From: Dipylidium caninum
Taxonomy: Eukaryota > Platyhelminthes > Cestoda > Cyclophyllidea > Dipylidiidae
Assembly (NCBI GenBank): GCA_017562135.1
Contig: QEYB01001053.1
Coordinates: forward strand, 372,001 to 436,000
Direction of reading: 5' to 3'
DNA: 64,000 nucleotides
The position numbers and the translations under genes are program-made. The notes beneath the pieces were generated by a model. It saw only the letters and a list, made by a program, of their open reading frames with translations. It was not told the origin of the DNA and did not search any database. Positions 23,101 to 36,129 of this stretch are shown in pieces. Position 1 is the stretch's first letter; every line of letters begins with the position of its first letter.

Positions 23101-26100
23101 GGAGGGTCCTGTCTCTTCGGACTAGTCGATGAGCTTGAGAGCCTATTTCCTCGTGAGTTGGCCTCTGCGAGAGAGAAGCCTTGACCATCTCCCTCATGAG
23201 TTCTCTGCCCGACGACTGCATTCGTCTCCGGTGACCTCCCGCTGGGCGAGGGGAGCGTAACGCGTTGGAAAACGGGCAACATGAGGCCAGGGAGGACTAA
23301 GTGCCGTGTTATGGCTTGAGTACTTGTGCCGGTAAAGTACAGAGTGTCGCGTGCACCCCTCACAAGTTCAACCACGGCGCTATGGCATTCCCCTACACCG
23401 CCGCAGTGAGTTTCTTCCCGCACGTGCGCCTGCTTGGAGAGTCTACTTTCGTTCCACAAACACACACACACACACACACACTCCTCACCGCCTTTGCAGA
23501 AGGCATCTTCGGCAATAAAACACAGAGAGAAAGAGAAAGAAGGGAGGGGACAGAGTGGGGGTGGGAAGGAAAGGAAAGGAAAGGGAAGGGAAGGGAAGGG
23601 AGGCAGGGGTAGGGCAAAAGAGAGGCACACGGGAGGCGTTTTAAACATGCCCCGAGGGACATAGCGCTGCCTTGATTTTCCGTCCACCCTCCGCCTTCCA
23701 AAAGAAAAGCGAAGTGGGGTATCCTGCTACTCCCCCCTCCCAGCGGCGGGCCCTCGCCCCCGGAGAGAGGCCCATTAGACTTGAGTCCGTCGGTGGCGGT
23801 TATTTCGGTTCGGGCCACCCTTACGAAAGCATTTTTGCCCCCCCTTCGTATCTGGTGCCACATGGTCTTCGCCATTTTGCCTTAGTAAATGATGGTGATG
23901 GTGGTTGGGATCATGGATGCGGATAGCAGACGCCATTCTGGCCTGTTCTGCGTGAGCTCGTGGAGGGCGAGTGCGGCGCTGTAACTGGGGCGCTAGTCCG
24001 GGGGCTGCCATGGTTGCTGAACCATCGCGGAGCGCCAAGTGGTCCCCCGAGGCTCCGAGAGGCTGTTTTCACGCAAATAGGCTCTCTTTTTTTCTCTCTC
24101 TTTCTCTCTCTCATTCTCGGCGCAGCACTTGACAGAACGTGTCTCCTCCGCCGACGGCTCAGTCGAGTGCATTGTTAATCGCCTGTCGGGTGGCGCTGGC
24201 GCTGGTTAAATTTAAACCTCCCGAGTGGGGTGGATGCCGCGGAGGAGAGGCGAGGCTGCTTTCATCCACCTCTTCCTGTCTTTCTGTGGCACCAGCCCAT
24301 CTCCAGCGCCCAATTTCCCCAGACACCGGCCGGTGGCATAGAGGGAGGCCGGTTTAGCAGCTCTGATGTTACCTGGCGGCATTCTTGCGCAACTCCTTTC
24401 TCTCGAGTCGCTTAGCCGACGGGGCAAACGAGTTTTCCACCCGGTGATCAATCGGATGTGATGGGATGGGACGGGACAGACGAAACTTGCTGCGTATGGG
24501 GAAAACATTACGTGGCTGATCGGGTCATCCATCAACCTCGTCACCCCTCCTCCCCTCCTCCGCGGATGGATCAGAGGCAACAGGTCGAAATGCCCCGACC
24601 TTTCTTCAAAGTATCACCCTCGCGTCGTAGAGCGAATCGTCGCTGGCGCCTTTGGCCAGTAGAGGTGCCGAAGCTCGCCTCTCTTTACACCGGACGGCGT
24701 TGGTGGCCGAGCCGCGTTCGCAAGTGTGGCAGGAGCTGCGTTGGATCCTCCAGGTCCCTGTGGTACCCGGGGCCTCGCAAGCACCGAACTCGTGACAAAT
24801 GCAGGCCGAACCCGCGGCAGAGTCGCAGGTCTTCCTCAGATTCGGGAAATGAGGAACTGTCGAGTCAACGGTGGGAGGCAGGAGGGTGGAAACGTCCCCG
24901 GCATACGTGAAAAGACGGGCGGAGTCTCCTACATCTCCACCTTCAAGCGGTTCCGAGTACTTTGACGCGACACTTGCTTTCGTGACTGAATATGGTCTTA
25001 ATTTTTGCCACCACCTCAGCTAAAGGCCGACAGTTTTGGTCGACACTGACGTTCGTGTTAGCAATTCGTACTCGCGACGTCCTGCGAATGGAAGTAATAA
25101 CAAGATGAACACAAAAATCATCTCCGAGCCCTCCGCCGCCCTCCATTGGCCAGGGCGGCGAGACAATTGTGCCGCAACTCCGCCATGGGCATTAGTCATC
25201 GTGGCGGAGATTCCCTGCCCAACGGGGGAACAGTTGCTGCGACACTCTCTCCTCCGCTCGTTACCGCCTCGTCAAAATGCCTTCATCTCCGCTCCCCGTC
25301 TACCCGATTCGGTCGGCGGCGGCGACGGCGGCGAATGCGAAACGAGGTGGTGGTAGGGCGGAAGTCGAGTGTCGTGTTATTTTAAACGACAAGTTATGTG
25401 ACAGACTAAAAAATAGACCGCGAATAACACCGCAACATCCCTCCACAAAATGCCATTGGGCGAATATTCAGTGTGTACGACATTGTTTCATGTCGCACCA
25501 TAACTTGTTTGTGTGGGAGTGAAAATGGTTGTCCATTTAGGTTTCCCATGTACCGAGGCTAATGCCATCCGGATTTCCCTACTACTTACGTGTGAAACAG
25601 GACGATGCGCTCTACAACGAGTGTGGAGTGGAGAGCCTCCCTGACTGTCAATTTGAGAGGGAGATGATTGGTCGGTTTGAAGGTCACGCAAACATCCAGT
25701 TTAAAATTGAGCTTTTTATACTTCGCTTGGTCGCCTCATTCCACTCCCGAAGGTGTTCTGTAATAAAAATTAATGTGGACGGTATATAAATGAGAGATTT
25801 AAAGTTGCGTCTAGGGTTAGTGTACAATTAGAAGCGACCAAAAGGCTGAGGCGTATTAATTTGCCTCAATGGGAATAATTACACCGTCACGGCTAGTATC
25901 CGCCGGCCCGTGTTTTGAGTGTCACTCGTCCTGTTGGACAGACACAAAACTATCAACAAGGCTTTTGAAGGAACTGCGTTCGTGTGCAGGGTGTAATCGA
26001 ATTCCCGTACACCCGTCCACCATCGGGCTTCGTTGAACTAGGGGTTGGGGCTTGAAGACAGGCTTGGGGGGTGGGGAGAGGGGAGGGAGGGGAGGACATG

Positions 26101-29100
26101 AAAGCTGTCAGGATGGCCCAACTGCTTGCCTCATTTCTGACCGTGGCTTCTACTCACCCCATTCCCACCACTTTGGATACAATTGCATAAACATTGACAC
26201 ATTCTTGGCCTCACCCCGCTGCCACCACTGCCGCATGTGTGTACTAAGCTGCGTTTGGGGTCAGGCCGTTCGGAGAGAAGGTGTGAGGTGGTGCCAGGGT
26301 CCCGCGAACTCGTCAGTGGATGGTCAAAAGTGCGAGTGTCATTAGGATTTTCTAAGCCGCTAATAAAACTGTCCTTCATTTAATCACATTCCCCGCCATC
26401 GCTCAGACAAGCCTCTGCCCCTCTGTCGAGGATCGACCTCTCATCACGTCCTTTCTCCTTCCTGCATTAACCCAGAGACACATAATACTGATGTGTATTA
26501 TAAGTAGCATCTTATTACGGCATCACCAGCCGCCCTCGGGCTAGGAATGGGGGGAGGGGCAAAAGACGGTGGCTGGGGAGGGAATTTTAAGCTCAGGTGA
26601 AATAAACAACTGCACAAACGATTGTTGCGCGCACACGTCTTATTTATCCATCTTCCCCCCCGCACCATTCCGCCCCCTCGCCCCCCCCCCCCCGATGACT
26701 CCGGGCTTGTTTGTCTGTGCGTGTATTTACGTGTGAGTATGCCTTTGTGTGCGCGTGGAAGAATTCACATGAAATTGGCGTTAACAGAGTCGATGTTTAC
26801 CCACCTCGGGTTAGCTTAAAAGGCCACGTGAGTCTGCTACAATGCCGCAACCGCAGCATGCGGCAGCCACATAAACGAAATGCGGATACACGACGGAGTG
26901 ATAAATCGAGAGAACTGAGAAGCAAACAAATGGGTTAGCTGAACAGTTACTCTGGGTGTCGCAAACTGACTCCATGGCGTTGCCATAACGACTATTTAGT
27001 TCTGTGTTCTGCTTTTTGCTAGTTCACTCAGTCTAATATGAAGCGAGGCGTCACGTATGTGTGACATTAGGCCCGAGTCCGTGAAATCTAGTCACGTAAA
27101 CCCACACATCCATGCTATTTCGCTTGTCAACTCGCCCAGCGATGTGTGCTAAAAGGATCCGACAAAGCTTCCACAATGATTGCGCATTCTCATTTCCCTA
27201 AATCCCGTGACTTTGAGAAGGAACGAGGACTCGTAGGGGTCCTTGGCGCGTTTAAAGCAAAGCTCCAACCTCGAGGCTCACTTGAGGCCGAGAGATCTGC
27301 ACCAAATCCAGGCCTGAAGCGAAATTTTGGGCGAAATGGCTCGGAACCGCTCCACCTCTCGTCTACCCCCGATGTATAAGCTCCCATTTATCGCGGAACT
27401 TGACTTTACCAGCCTCTAACCTGTCCGAGATTCCGCAAAAACGCGCTACAAGGTGGCGTTCATGGCGTCAGGGCTCTGGGCATTTGATTGGAGCTATTCG
27501 CCCACCCCGGCCGAGTGAAAGCAACGTGGACATGGTGCATATTAAATGGCGATTTGGGCGAACAAGTGTGTGGGCGAAATGGGCGGGAGGCGGGCGGGGC
27601 AAAGGCGACGCCCGACACCAGTTCACAAATCAAAGCATTCCATCGTTGGATAAATAAATTCACTGGACGGGGGAAAGTGCACGAAGCGAGGTGATGGCGG
27701 TAAGTCTGCCTTCACTGTCAGGCTGCCGAAAGTTCTCTCTTCGCAATCGTCTCTCGTCGCGACGGGCCCGAGAGGTGGGGGAGAGCGGGGGGGGGAGGAG
27801 AGGACGGTGCAGAGGAATTCGGCCCGTTGGACTGTCCGAACAATAGTCGACCGTCGTCCCGGGGGGAGGAGATGTCCATTTCTCTCGAATGATATGAGTT
27901 AAGGCCCCGGAGGACCGCCCTTCACCTCTCCTCTTCCCCGACCCAGTTGCGACAGCTCGCCAGCTACTCAGATCCCCAAACCACCACGCGAGAGCCGCGG
28001 TCCTTCTCCCTCAGTGGTGAGATGGTCGGTACTGACGGCCAGAGTCAATCCATCTCGCCATCGCCCACACAACCTCCGCGACGTGTGTCCTCCTCCTTCG
28101 GCAGCGATGGCTTCCTCTCCCGACCCGCCACCGCGTCGGTGGCGGACCTGGACCACGAGATTGACTTACTGCTGGAAGACCTCACCACCACATGCCTGCA
28201 ACAGGATCGCAATAGCCTCCTCCGGGGGGGCCCCAGCGCCACCCACCATTTCCCTCGACGTTTCACCGCCCCCTACCGCCCGCGGTGGGAGCGAGGCGGC
28301 GCGAACGGGGAGACTGCGGTCGAGGTCTCCCTGCCCGAACTGGAAGCCTACCTGAAGGTGTGCAAGCCCCGGGCCTTTGGCATCAAGACCTACCGACGCT
28401 TCTACGTGGTGCTGAAGAAGACCTCTCTCCTCCTCTACAAGGTAAGTTGCTTCGAAAGGGGAGTGGAGCCTGCTGAGGAATGTTTTGGCCTCTGATTGGC
28501 ATTTTTTCTACACTACTCCACCCGGCAGGGACGAAAGAGTGTCGGGCAGTTGGCTTGGACGTAGTTCTCGGTCCAATTTGTGAGATCTCCCTTCCCCTTT
28601 TCAAAAGAAGAGGCATTTGCCTTAGGCATATCGCTGGTCGGTTGCCATTTTGTACCTCCAAAGCGTCAGTCTGCCAGGGTGGCGGAGGCTGATCGGGACG
28701 AAAGAAAACAAAATTGACATTTCTATGGGGCGAAAAAGTCTTCTTTCGGGCCTGTCAACATGTCTCTGCGGGCAGAAGGTATTTGGGAATTCCTTCCCAC
28801 GTCTCTCGCGCCTTCGCCTCCTCAATTTCCTCTTTTCCACTCGCGATTCATTACAGTGGGAGTGGGAGAAGAAGCACACCTCGTCCCTAGACACATAACG
28901 ACGCCGAAGAGGGGTGAAATCTCCACTCCCGTGGCCAAACTGGCAGTGAGACTTGACTTCTTCGAGGCGAGAGAAGGTGGAGAAGCTTCTGGCGCGAAAA
29001 CAGACACTTCAGACTGCGTCTCCAACTGTCGCACATCGTTCGGTGGGAGTTGTTGACGAAGACAACAGCATCATCTGTTGGCAATGGCGATGGAGACGAG

Positions 29101-32100
29101 GCGGCTCGGGTGGGGGGGAGGGGGAGTGTGTCCTTCAACAGGCGGAGGGTGCAGGGTTTCATTCTGGCCGCTGTGCTACGAGAAGAGCCGGTCCTCGGGT
29201 AAGGAAACGTCGAGCTCCAGCTTCTTTTCCCGCCAGAGTGGAAGTTCTTATTGTCATCCCCCAGCGGCTGCTGATAGATTGCAGGCCTGAGGCGTTGTTA
29301 GGTGACATGAGCTTCAGGCTGCGACGCCACTGCCCAGACAGACTGACTCGGTCTGCGGGGAGCGGGAGACCCACGCTCCTTTCGTTGAAGCAACCGCAAA
29401 ACAGAGGATGTGCGGCGGGGGGGAGGGCAGAGATGGCATTTTGCCTTCCGGCGGGGGAAGGCGGGGTTTCTTATGCGTACAGATCACTCCACGACCTTCA
29501 CTCCATTGCCATGCCAACTGGAGGCTTTTTGGCTCCTCGTCCCACAATTAGTGGAAAACAAAGAGTGAGGAGGGCGAAGAACTTCATGGCGTGGCGTCTT
29601 GAACTTCCCTCCGCGGGCCTCGAGGCCGTAGAAGAGGTGTCCATAGCTAAGTCGAGTTAGAAAAGCAGTTCTTAAGTGGCCAGGTCAACGTAGAGTTTCC
29701 CCCTCCCCGCACGCCCCTCGCTCCTCCCGTCGTTCACTTTACATCGGAGCCGCGACGGCACTCCTCCAGCCACCGGTTCTCCTCTCTGAGGTCTCCAGAC
29801 CGATTTTAGGCATGCGAGGCATGAGGAGACCTTCCATAATGAATTGGCGACCTTACGAGGCTTGTTCAAATGTGGGGCAGGGCAGGGTTACTTTGATGGC
29901 GAAATCCTCTCCCCCACTCACCACTCATGGGGAAGATGAGGAGGTTTTCCAGCCGGGAAGAGGAGAGTGTCGGCTGTAGCAGTGCGCTGAAGTCGTCCAA
30001 GCAATGTCTACACTCCACGCCGCAGAAGTCTGTGGTGGTTCTCGTTTGCTTCTTCACCTTACAGCTCGTGCCTTTCACATTCTCGGTGCGATTAAAAGGC
30101 ATTTGCCTTGTCCCGATGAAGGTGCGTAGGCTTTGCCTTAGACGGGCTCTCCGAAGGGATCATTAAAAGAGCTTTTGGGACTTGAGAGCTCGTTGTCTGC
30201 CATTCTGCATGTGTTTACTTCTGTCCACTGAAGACGCAAGAAGACTACCAAAGTGCTCAGCCCCCGGTCGAGTCGGTGTGCCTTCAGGGCTGCGAGTCTT
30301 GGCCCGACCTCAGTCCGACGTGTGACCGCTACGCGCTGCGCGTCTTCACGCCTGTTCTGCGCCAGGCATTGCCGATCTCCAGTGCTCTCCGAGCCGACAG
30401 CAGTCTGGCCGAGGGCGGAGGTGGAGGATTCGGTGACTCGGGCACGCTGTCGGCTCGTCTGAAGCGCCGCGCCTCACTCCTCTCCCTCACCTCTCTGGGC
30501 GGCCTCAATGCGGTCTGCGGTCGTGCCGTTTCCCGTGCCAGTGGCCTCCTGAGTGAGCTCATCCTGCGTCTGCCCGATGAAGCCCACTATGTGGAGTGGG
30601 CGGCGGCAATTCGCCTGGCCGGCAGCCTCTCCCTCGGCTGCGGGGGAGCTGCCACCCCCGAGACGGTGCGCCGTCTCTTTGAGGCGGAGAAGAGAGCCAC
30701 CACCAGCCTGCTGCAGCTCTTAACACCACTGCCGTTGAAGGTGGCCTCGATGAAGACGGACGGCAAAAGTGCAATCGGATCGGCTGAAAGACTCTGGCTG
30801 CAACAACGCTTCTCCGTCATCCTGCCTCACCGACTGGCGGGAGAGCAAACGGGTGGAGGGACCTCGCTGACCAAGGCCTCCGAACCGGCTGTCTCGACGA
30901 CTGGCGCTCACACTCCGGCAAGAGAAGAGGTTAGCCGCACAATTTCTTTCCGTTTAATTCTCCTACTTGTATTTTGGGTGGGCAAATGGCCATTGAGGTG
31001 GGAATGAGATGAACGTCCTCCCCCCAGGCTTTGTCTCGTGGACCTGGGCCACGCAAGCAGATCCACGCGTTTGGCTGGCGCCCAGAGAGACAGAGAGGGA
31101 AAAATTGTCATCCTATGGGTGCAGAAAAGGTTAATCTAGCGCAGGCGAACGGCCTCGTAGATCCGTCAAATGCGTTTGGCGAAAAGCCCTCATGTCCCAC
31201 CCGACGACTGAGTAGAAGACCTGGAGACCCGCGTCATGGAGCATTGAGGAGTCGTCAACCCCCGGGGGTGGGGTGGACTGGCCGCCCCCGACGACAGTTA
31301 TTGTAACCCCCCGGGTGGAAATTAGGCGGTTCAGCCCATGAAGCCGCCTCGCACTCGTTGAATGTCGTCGTTCCTCCAGGCGAAGGCAGTTGAGAAGCGG
31401 ATGAAGTGCACTGCAGGTCATTCATCCTCTCGTGTCCTCGAGTGGACTGCGTCTTCAGTCACCTTCGAGTGGGGCGAATGGGCGATGGGTCTGCTGAAAC
31501 GATTTCGCCGAGGAGTTGCTCGACTTGGATCCTCGCGACGTCTCCACCTTGCACGCTTCCCGTGCCCGCTTCGAGAGGTTCCAACTTGCGGTCCTTTGCT
31601 GGACGGCGTGCAGAGTGTCTGGCAGGGGGAGCGGAGGTGGAGGCGGGGGCGGATCGCAGACCATTTTCCATGTCGAGACTCTCGCAGCACAGGCGAAGAG
31701 GGCGACAGATGCGGAATGGAAGGCTCAGAGTGGCTGTTTAGCAGCCAAGAGGCTCCACCGAAGGCCAGCACCACGCCCTCACTGGTCGGCCGGGCTCGGG
31801 TCCTCCGTCTGTCCATCGGTCGCGCATAGCCGCCGTTGGTGAGGCCTCACCTTGAATGGTTCGTCGGAGCACCACTTTCGTCCCACCTGCGTCACAGCCG
31901 CCTACCCACTCAGCCCAGGTTTTTAAAACACGCTTAGTGGAGTGCTGTAGGATTGGCTCCGACTCATCCATCGCAACGTCTTTTGCCCCACAACCCGGGA
32001 CATTCTTTTTGGACGGTGGCCTCAGCCGCCAATGTTTTAACAGTCGAGAGGCCCCATTGGCGAACAACATCACAGACCCACCGGGAATGGCATGAGAGGT

Positions 32101-35100
32101 ACACGCACAGAGATGAAAATACGCCGTGTGCAGTCAGTGCGAGTCGCGTCTCGTCCCCTCTGCCACGTCCCTCGTTTCCTCCTCCCCTTCTTTATCTGCC
32201 TCCACGATTTCATCACCATCCATCCTAGTCGGTCATGGTCTTCCGCACTGACGCAGATGAGTTACTGCCGCCTTCAGCAGAAGCAGCAGTTCATCCTGTG
32301 GAATGGGGCGAGAATGAGAAGCGCATGCTGGGGTGAGAACGGACGCCGCTTCCCACGCCACGGGTTTACTTGTCCCAGTGGGCAGCTAGTAAATCGTGTT
32401 GAAACTGGACGCAAACTCGACGTCCGCCGTGGCCGTGAAGCGTGGTGCACCTCCGCGAGAACCTCGATTCACTGCGGGAATCCCTGCGGTAGCGCGCACT
32501 TCAGACTCTCAGCTCGGAGAGTCCACCTCGTGGCAGCCTTGTGAGGCTGACATTCTGCTCCGTATTTCCCGCACCACGCGCATAAATCCCGTCCAAATCT
32601 TGCTCGCATAGCAGCGTTGAATCGCTGCTCGGGAGTGGGGAGAGGGACGTTGTGGCACACAGAAGGTCGTAGAATGAGAGAATTGCTCGCGTCTCCTCCG
32701 TCGACCCCCGAGAAGGGCAGCAGGATGACAAGCCGTCATGAGGGCGGCTAGAGAAGGCCTCTCGAAAGCGAGGTCGGTGAGTAGACGACTTCGGGCTCTG
32801 TCTGAGGGCGGCCGCGGAGAAGGCTCCCACGCCCATCTGATGCCATTCTCCTACTCCTCCTCCCTTCAAAGGATGCCTTTGCCATTAGCCGACCAATGCG
32901 GCGCCTCTCGTGTGAAGGTGTTGTCTTCGCACGGGGAGGGCGTGCAGAGCGTCTCCTCTTGAAGGGACGTGTCGTAGACGGTTGCTCGAGGGGTTAATGC
33001 CGACGTCGGTGGAGATTTCAGTTTTGCCATTGGAGCGGTAGAGACAACTCGGTTGGAAAATCGCCTCTTGCAGGTCTACACAAGCATACCTTCCTGAGCC
33101 AGGGACACTTCGTTGTTTTATCTCCAGCGCCTCTCGTTGACGGCCGCGTCCCCCTCCGCAGTTAGTGGAGACCCACGAGATGACACGAGTATTCACATTT
33201 TCAAGCTCAACACCCCCGGAATGTCCAGATTGCGCCATTCGGTTATGTAGCACGCATAGACATTTGCCACCTCCTTTCGGCCACTCCGTTCGGATAGCTG
33301 GAAATGGGGAGAAAGGGTAGGTGCCCTTTTAAATCACACTCCGTGCACTCCCCCTTCGCGGGTACATCGCAGCGGCATTGGAGCGGCAAACCCATTCGGT
33401 GGGCGAGGACGTGGATGGGGTGTTGATCAGCTCGCCACTGCCCGGACGCTCGTGCTCCAGCGCTCCCATCGACACTCGCGACTGTATTAAAACTCCAACT
33501 AAAGAATTAGGTCACCAACTAAAGAATTAGGTCACCTTGGAGGAAATGGGAGTTGCCCCCGAGTCTCTGGGTTACCAGGGGGTCAGCACAGCAGGCGTCG
33601 GAGTCGGAAACCCAAACCCCACGTGGCGATATTTGGTCGGCTTGGCAGTTAGGAGGCAGAGACGTCCGCTCACTTGTCAACGCGTTGGTTCTCCAGCCCA
33701 TGCGAGACTCCACCAAGTGGCCTCGCACTTTCCCTCCGCTTCCCTCTCGGCCGGTCCTGTGTCCTTTCTGCCTCTTTAAGGCCGGCTAGAGATGGCACCA
33801 AAGGCCGGGTGGTCATAAATTATACCTTCCTGCCTGAGTGGGCGGCGAATCACTCCCAACGAGGCGAAAAACAGTTGTGCATGACTCCCACACGGAGTGA
33901 GAAACAAATGGTACACTTGACGATGCATTCGTTAGGGCCGCACAGCCAAATTCCCCCTCCGATCGGTTGAGGGTATTTCCAGCCCGCGGAAATACTTGGT
34001 TGATGGACTCGCTGGTACAAGACGTCTTCACCGCCTCTTTCTCACTGCGCTCCACAAGCTTGGAGCATCTCGTTGCTCCAATGTCCACCTCCCGAGTGTC
34101 TACCGTCCCATCAGCTCAGTCTTCGTCGAAGCGGCCTGAATAACCGAGCTTTCTGGCGAAGCCAGTGGTCGGAGAGGACGGGAGTTAAGCAGACTACCTT
34201 GCTGAGGCCGCAGTCTCCCCGGCTCCACTGAGCACCACGCCGCATCGCCAGTCGTTTTGAAGGAAAATCTCCTCACCTCATCCTCTAACTGGTTCTGCGA
34301 AGCCTTCGTTTTATGAGCCGATTCGAGAAGTCGATTTACTGCGTTCGACTTTGGCGAATTAGCTCACTTATCTTTGCGCTCCCGTCAACGAAACCCGCTG
34401 CCTCCTCGGCTCCACCGGTCGACCTGAGCTCCTTAGCATAGAGCGATCGCTCTCACTCAAACAATCCCACTTCACCATCACAGTGGGCATACAAGTCGGA
34501 CAATTATAGACCAGATTTACAGCTGTGGTGACGATATTCCTCCCGGTAGGAGCTGTAGGCTCCAAATGCCATGCTCGGCGGTGAAGGCTGTTGCTCGTCC
34601 TCACTCAAAGGAGATTTCGTCCATCCCACGATTGCCACAGCAAAACACGACTGTCCACATAGATGACGGCCGAAATGGAATAAGGCGGCGCTTCTGTTAC
34701 TGGCTCCTTTGTATGAGGGCGCCGCGTTATCATTCGCAGAAGGAGAATAGGGTTGTCCTATTGCAAAGAAAAAGGTGCCCGTTTGAACAGAAAACCATGA
34801 GATTTGCTCACCTATCAGACGGCATCTGTGGACGGAAGAGCGCCACCGGCCTCTCCTCCCCCCGGCCGCGGTGTAGAGTGGAGGAGGACGTCCAGACGAA
34901 GGCCTTGTAGAGCTGAACTTACGTTAAAAGCAATGCCAAATCATCTGCCGAATCCCACGTTCTGCCCCAGACACCTGGAGGGACTTTCGTCTGCTGGCCA
35001 ATCAGACGTCAGGGAGAGCGGGCAGACTTGAGGCGGTTCTAATTCTCCCCTCACTTAGGGGGCGGCAGGTTGTAAATTAGCTGCGTAGTGGATGACCAAA

Positions 35101-36129
35101 GCATATTATCTCGAGTTAAGGAGGATGAACGACGATAAAAGCCGTCGGAAGTTATGTGCTAGGGTCGCCACTCTCGATGCGGGTTGGGCGGACTCTCGAA
35201 GATGAGCGTCTGGTCAAGACCAGACCAAGACGAATGAGCATACTGACGTGGGTTTTATCCCACCATTCCTCCTCCCTGTCGCCTGCATCCGCATTCCCGT
35301 CTCGGTTAGGTCAATGAACGACTGATGCGGCACATAGTGGACATTCGTGGACGTCTGCCGGAGATGTCAGCGGTGGAGGTGAAGTTGCAATACATCGGAC
35401 ATTGGCAACAGTTGACAGATAATGGAGTCATCTACTTTGTGGCGCGATTTGAGACAAGTGTGCCGGTGGCAACAGCGCTCGGGCTGCCCGCGGACACGCC
35501 GGACCAGGCGTATCGCAGCCTCTCCCTCCACAGCTCCCACATTCACCCCACCTCGCGTCAGGTCACCATCTCTCTCAGCCGTCGTGACGAGGTCGTAGGT
35601 ATCGGCAATGGACGCGTTGCCAGGCACGATCCCAGCACGGGTGAGTGAACGGGCGGGTGGAGGGTCCTCGCAGTACCTGGCGCTACTTTCCACGTTGCAT
35701 TGACGAGGTGGATGTGCTCTTTCAGGCGAAATTCACGCAGCCTGGAGACTGGAAATGATTCAAGGATGGAACGTGAATCGGGAGTTGAATGAACTCGTCC
35801 TCATCCTCGCGCCGACACCCAACTCCGCCAGCCCCGAGACGACCAAGGCGACACACGACGGGGTAAAGATGGAGGGGAGACGAGGATCACGCGCTTCCCC
35901 TGCATCAGCATCCTCCTCGGGCGGACGAGTGGTGATTCGACCGATCGGAGTGTCAGTGCAGAAGGTGAGCGAAGTACTCGGTGCGAATGTCTTCCTCAGC
36001 CTCCGGTCACCGACCAAGAGTCAGGAGTTGGACGAGGCGATGTTCTACCGTCTGATTGGAGCCAGTCCCGCAAAAAGTCTCTATCCTGCAGCAACCTTGA
36101 ATTCGGCTGAAGCAGCCTCGACAAGATAA
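20169..36129 (+). CDS. FERMT: kindlin (fermitin family), integrin-activating FERM protein
   Basis: Six exons: 20169-20789, 20882-21439, 27947-28441, 30234-30929, 35310-35640 and 35726-36129, about 1034 residues. Kindlins bind integrin beta tails with talin at adhesion sites. Seen in order: the F0 domain (DGSW, WSDFALWW, LDQYGLQADARL, HPEELSL), a long variable F1 loop, the F1/F2 boundary (GRSLMEQ, LRLRFKYN, AVRINQLFEQARW), the PH domain split over exons 3 and 4 (ELEAYLKVCKPRAF, YVEWAAAIRLA), and F3 with GWNVNREL. In the last motif the Trp of the integrin-contacting QW pair is kept but the Gln is Gly. Human kindlins are ~670-690 residues; the excess lies in the F1 loop, around the PH domain and in a Ser/Gly-rich insert in F3. 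The first intron model (92 nt, 20790-20881) is inferred from a change of frame; a real frameshift there is the alternative. All introns are phase 0 except the last, phase 1 (85 nt). Confidence 0.93.
21440..27946 (+). other. kindlin intron 2, 6.5 kb
   Basis: Bounded by GTAGGC and CCCAG. It holds simple repeats, including (CA)n at 23461-23481 and a purine-rich GGAAA/GGGAA tract at about 23561-23607. No exon homologous to kindlin or to any other gene was seen inside. Confidence 0.6.
23461..23481 (+). repeat. (CA)n microsatellite
   Basis: Perfect CA run inside kindlin intron 2, about 80 bases before a long purine tract. Confidence 0.95.
31309..32004 (+). repeat. dispersed repeat, copy 1 (in kindlin intron 4)
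   Basis: Begins GGGTGGAAATTAGGCGG and ends near CCCCACAACCCGGG. The same sequence recurs in the same orientation at 55547-56280 with indels, including a GGTGGAGGCGGGGGCGG insertion in this copy. Frames are open in parts (contains FLQAKAVEKRMKC) but differ between copies by indels, so coding is unlikely. Neither terminal repeats nor a recognisable transposon protein were seen. Confidence 0.75.
33488..33535 (+). repeat. 21-bp tandem duplication
   Basis: CCAACTAAAGAATTAGGTCA occurs twice head to tail inside kindlin intron 4. Confidence 0.9.

Larger units (their letters stand above)
30930..35309 (+). other. kindlin intron 4, 4.4 kb
   Basis: Bounded by GTTAGC and GGTTAG. It contains the first copy of a ~0.7-kb dispersed repeat (31309-32004) and a 21-bp tandem duplication near 33495-33535. 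No exon was recognised. Confidence 0.6.

Noticed and set aside
34090..34260. Possible 5S rRNA or spliced-leader RNA
   Set aside because: Some short words resembled 5S, but the conserved internal control region and ends were absent.
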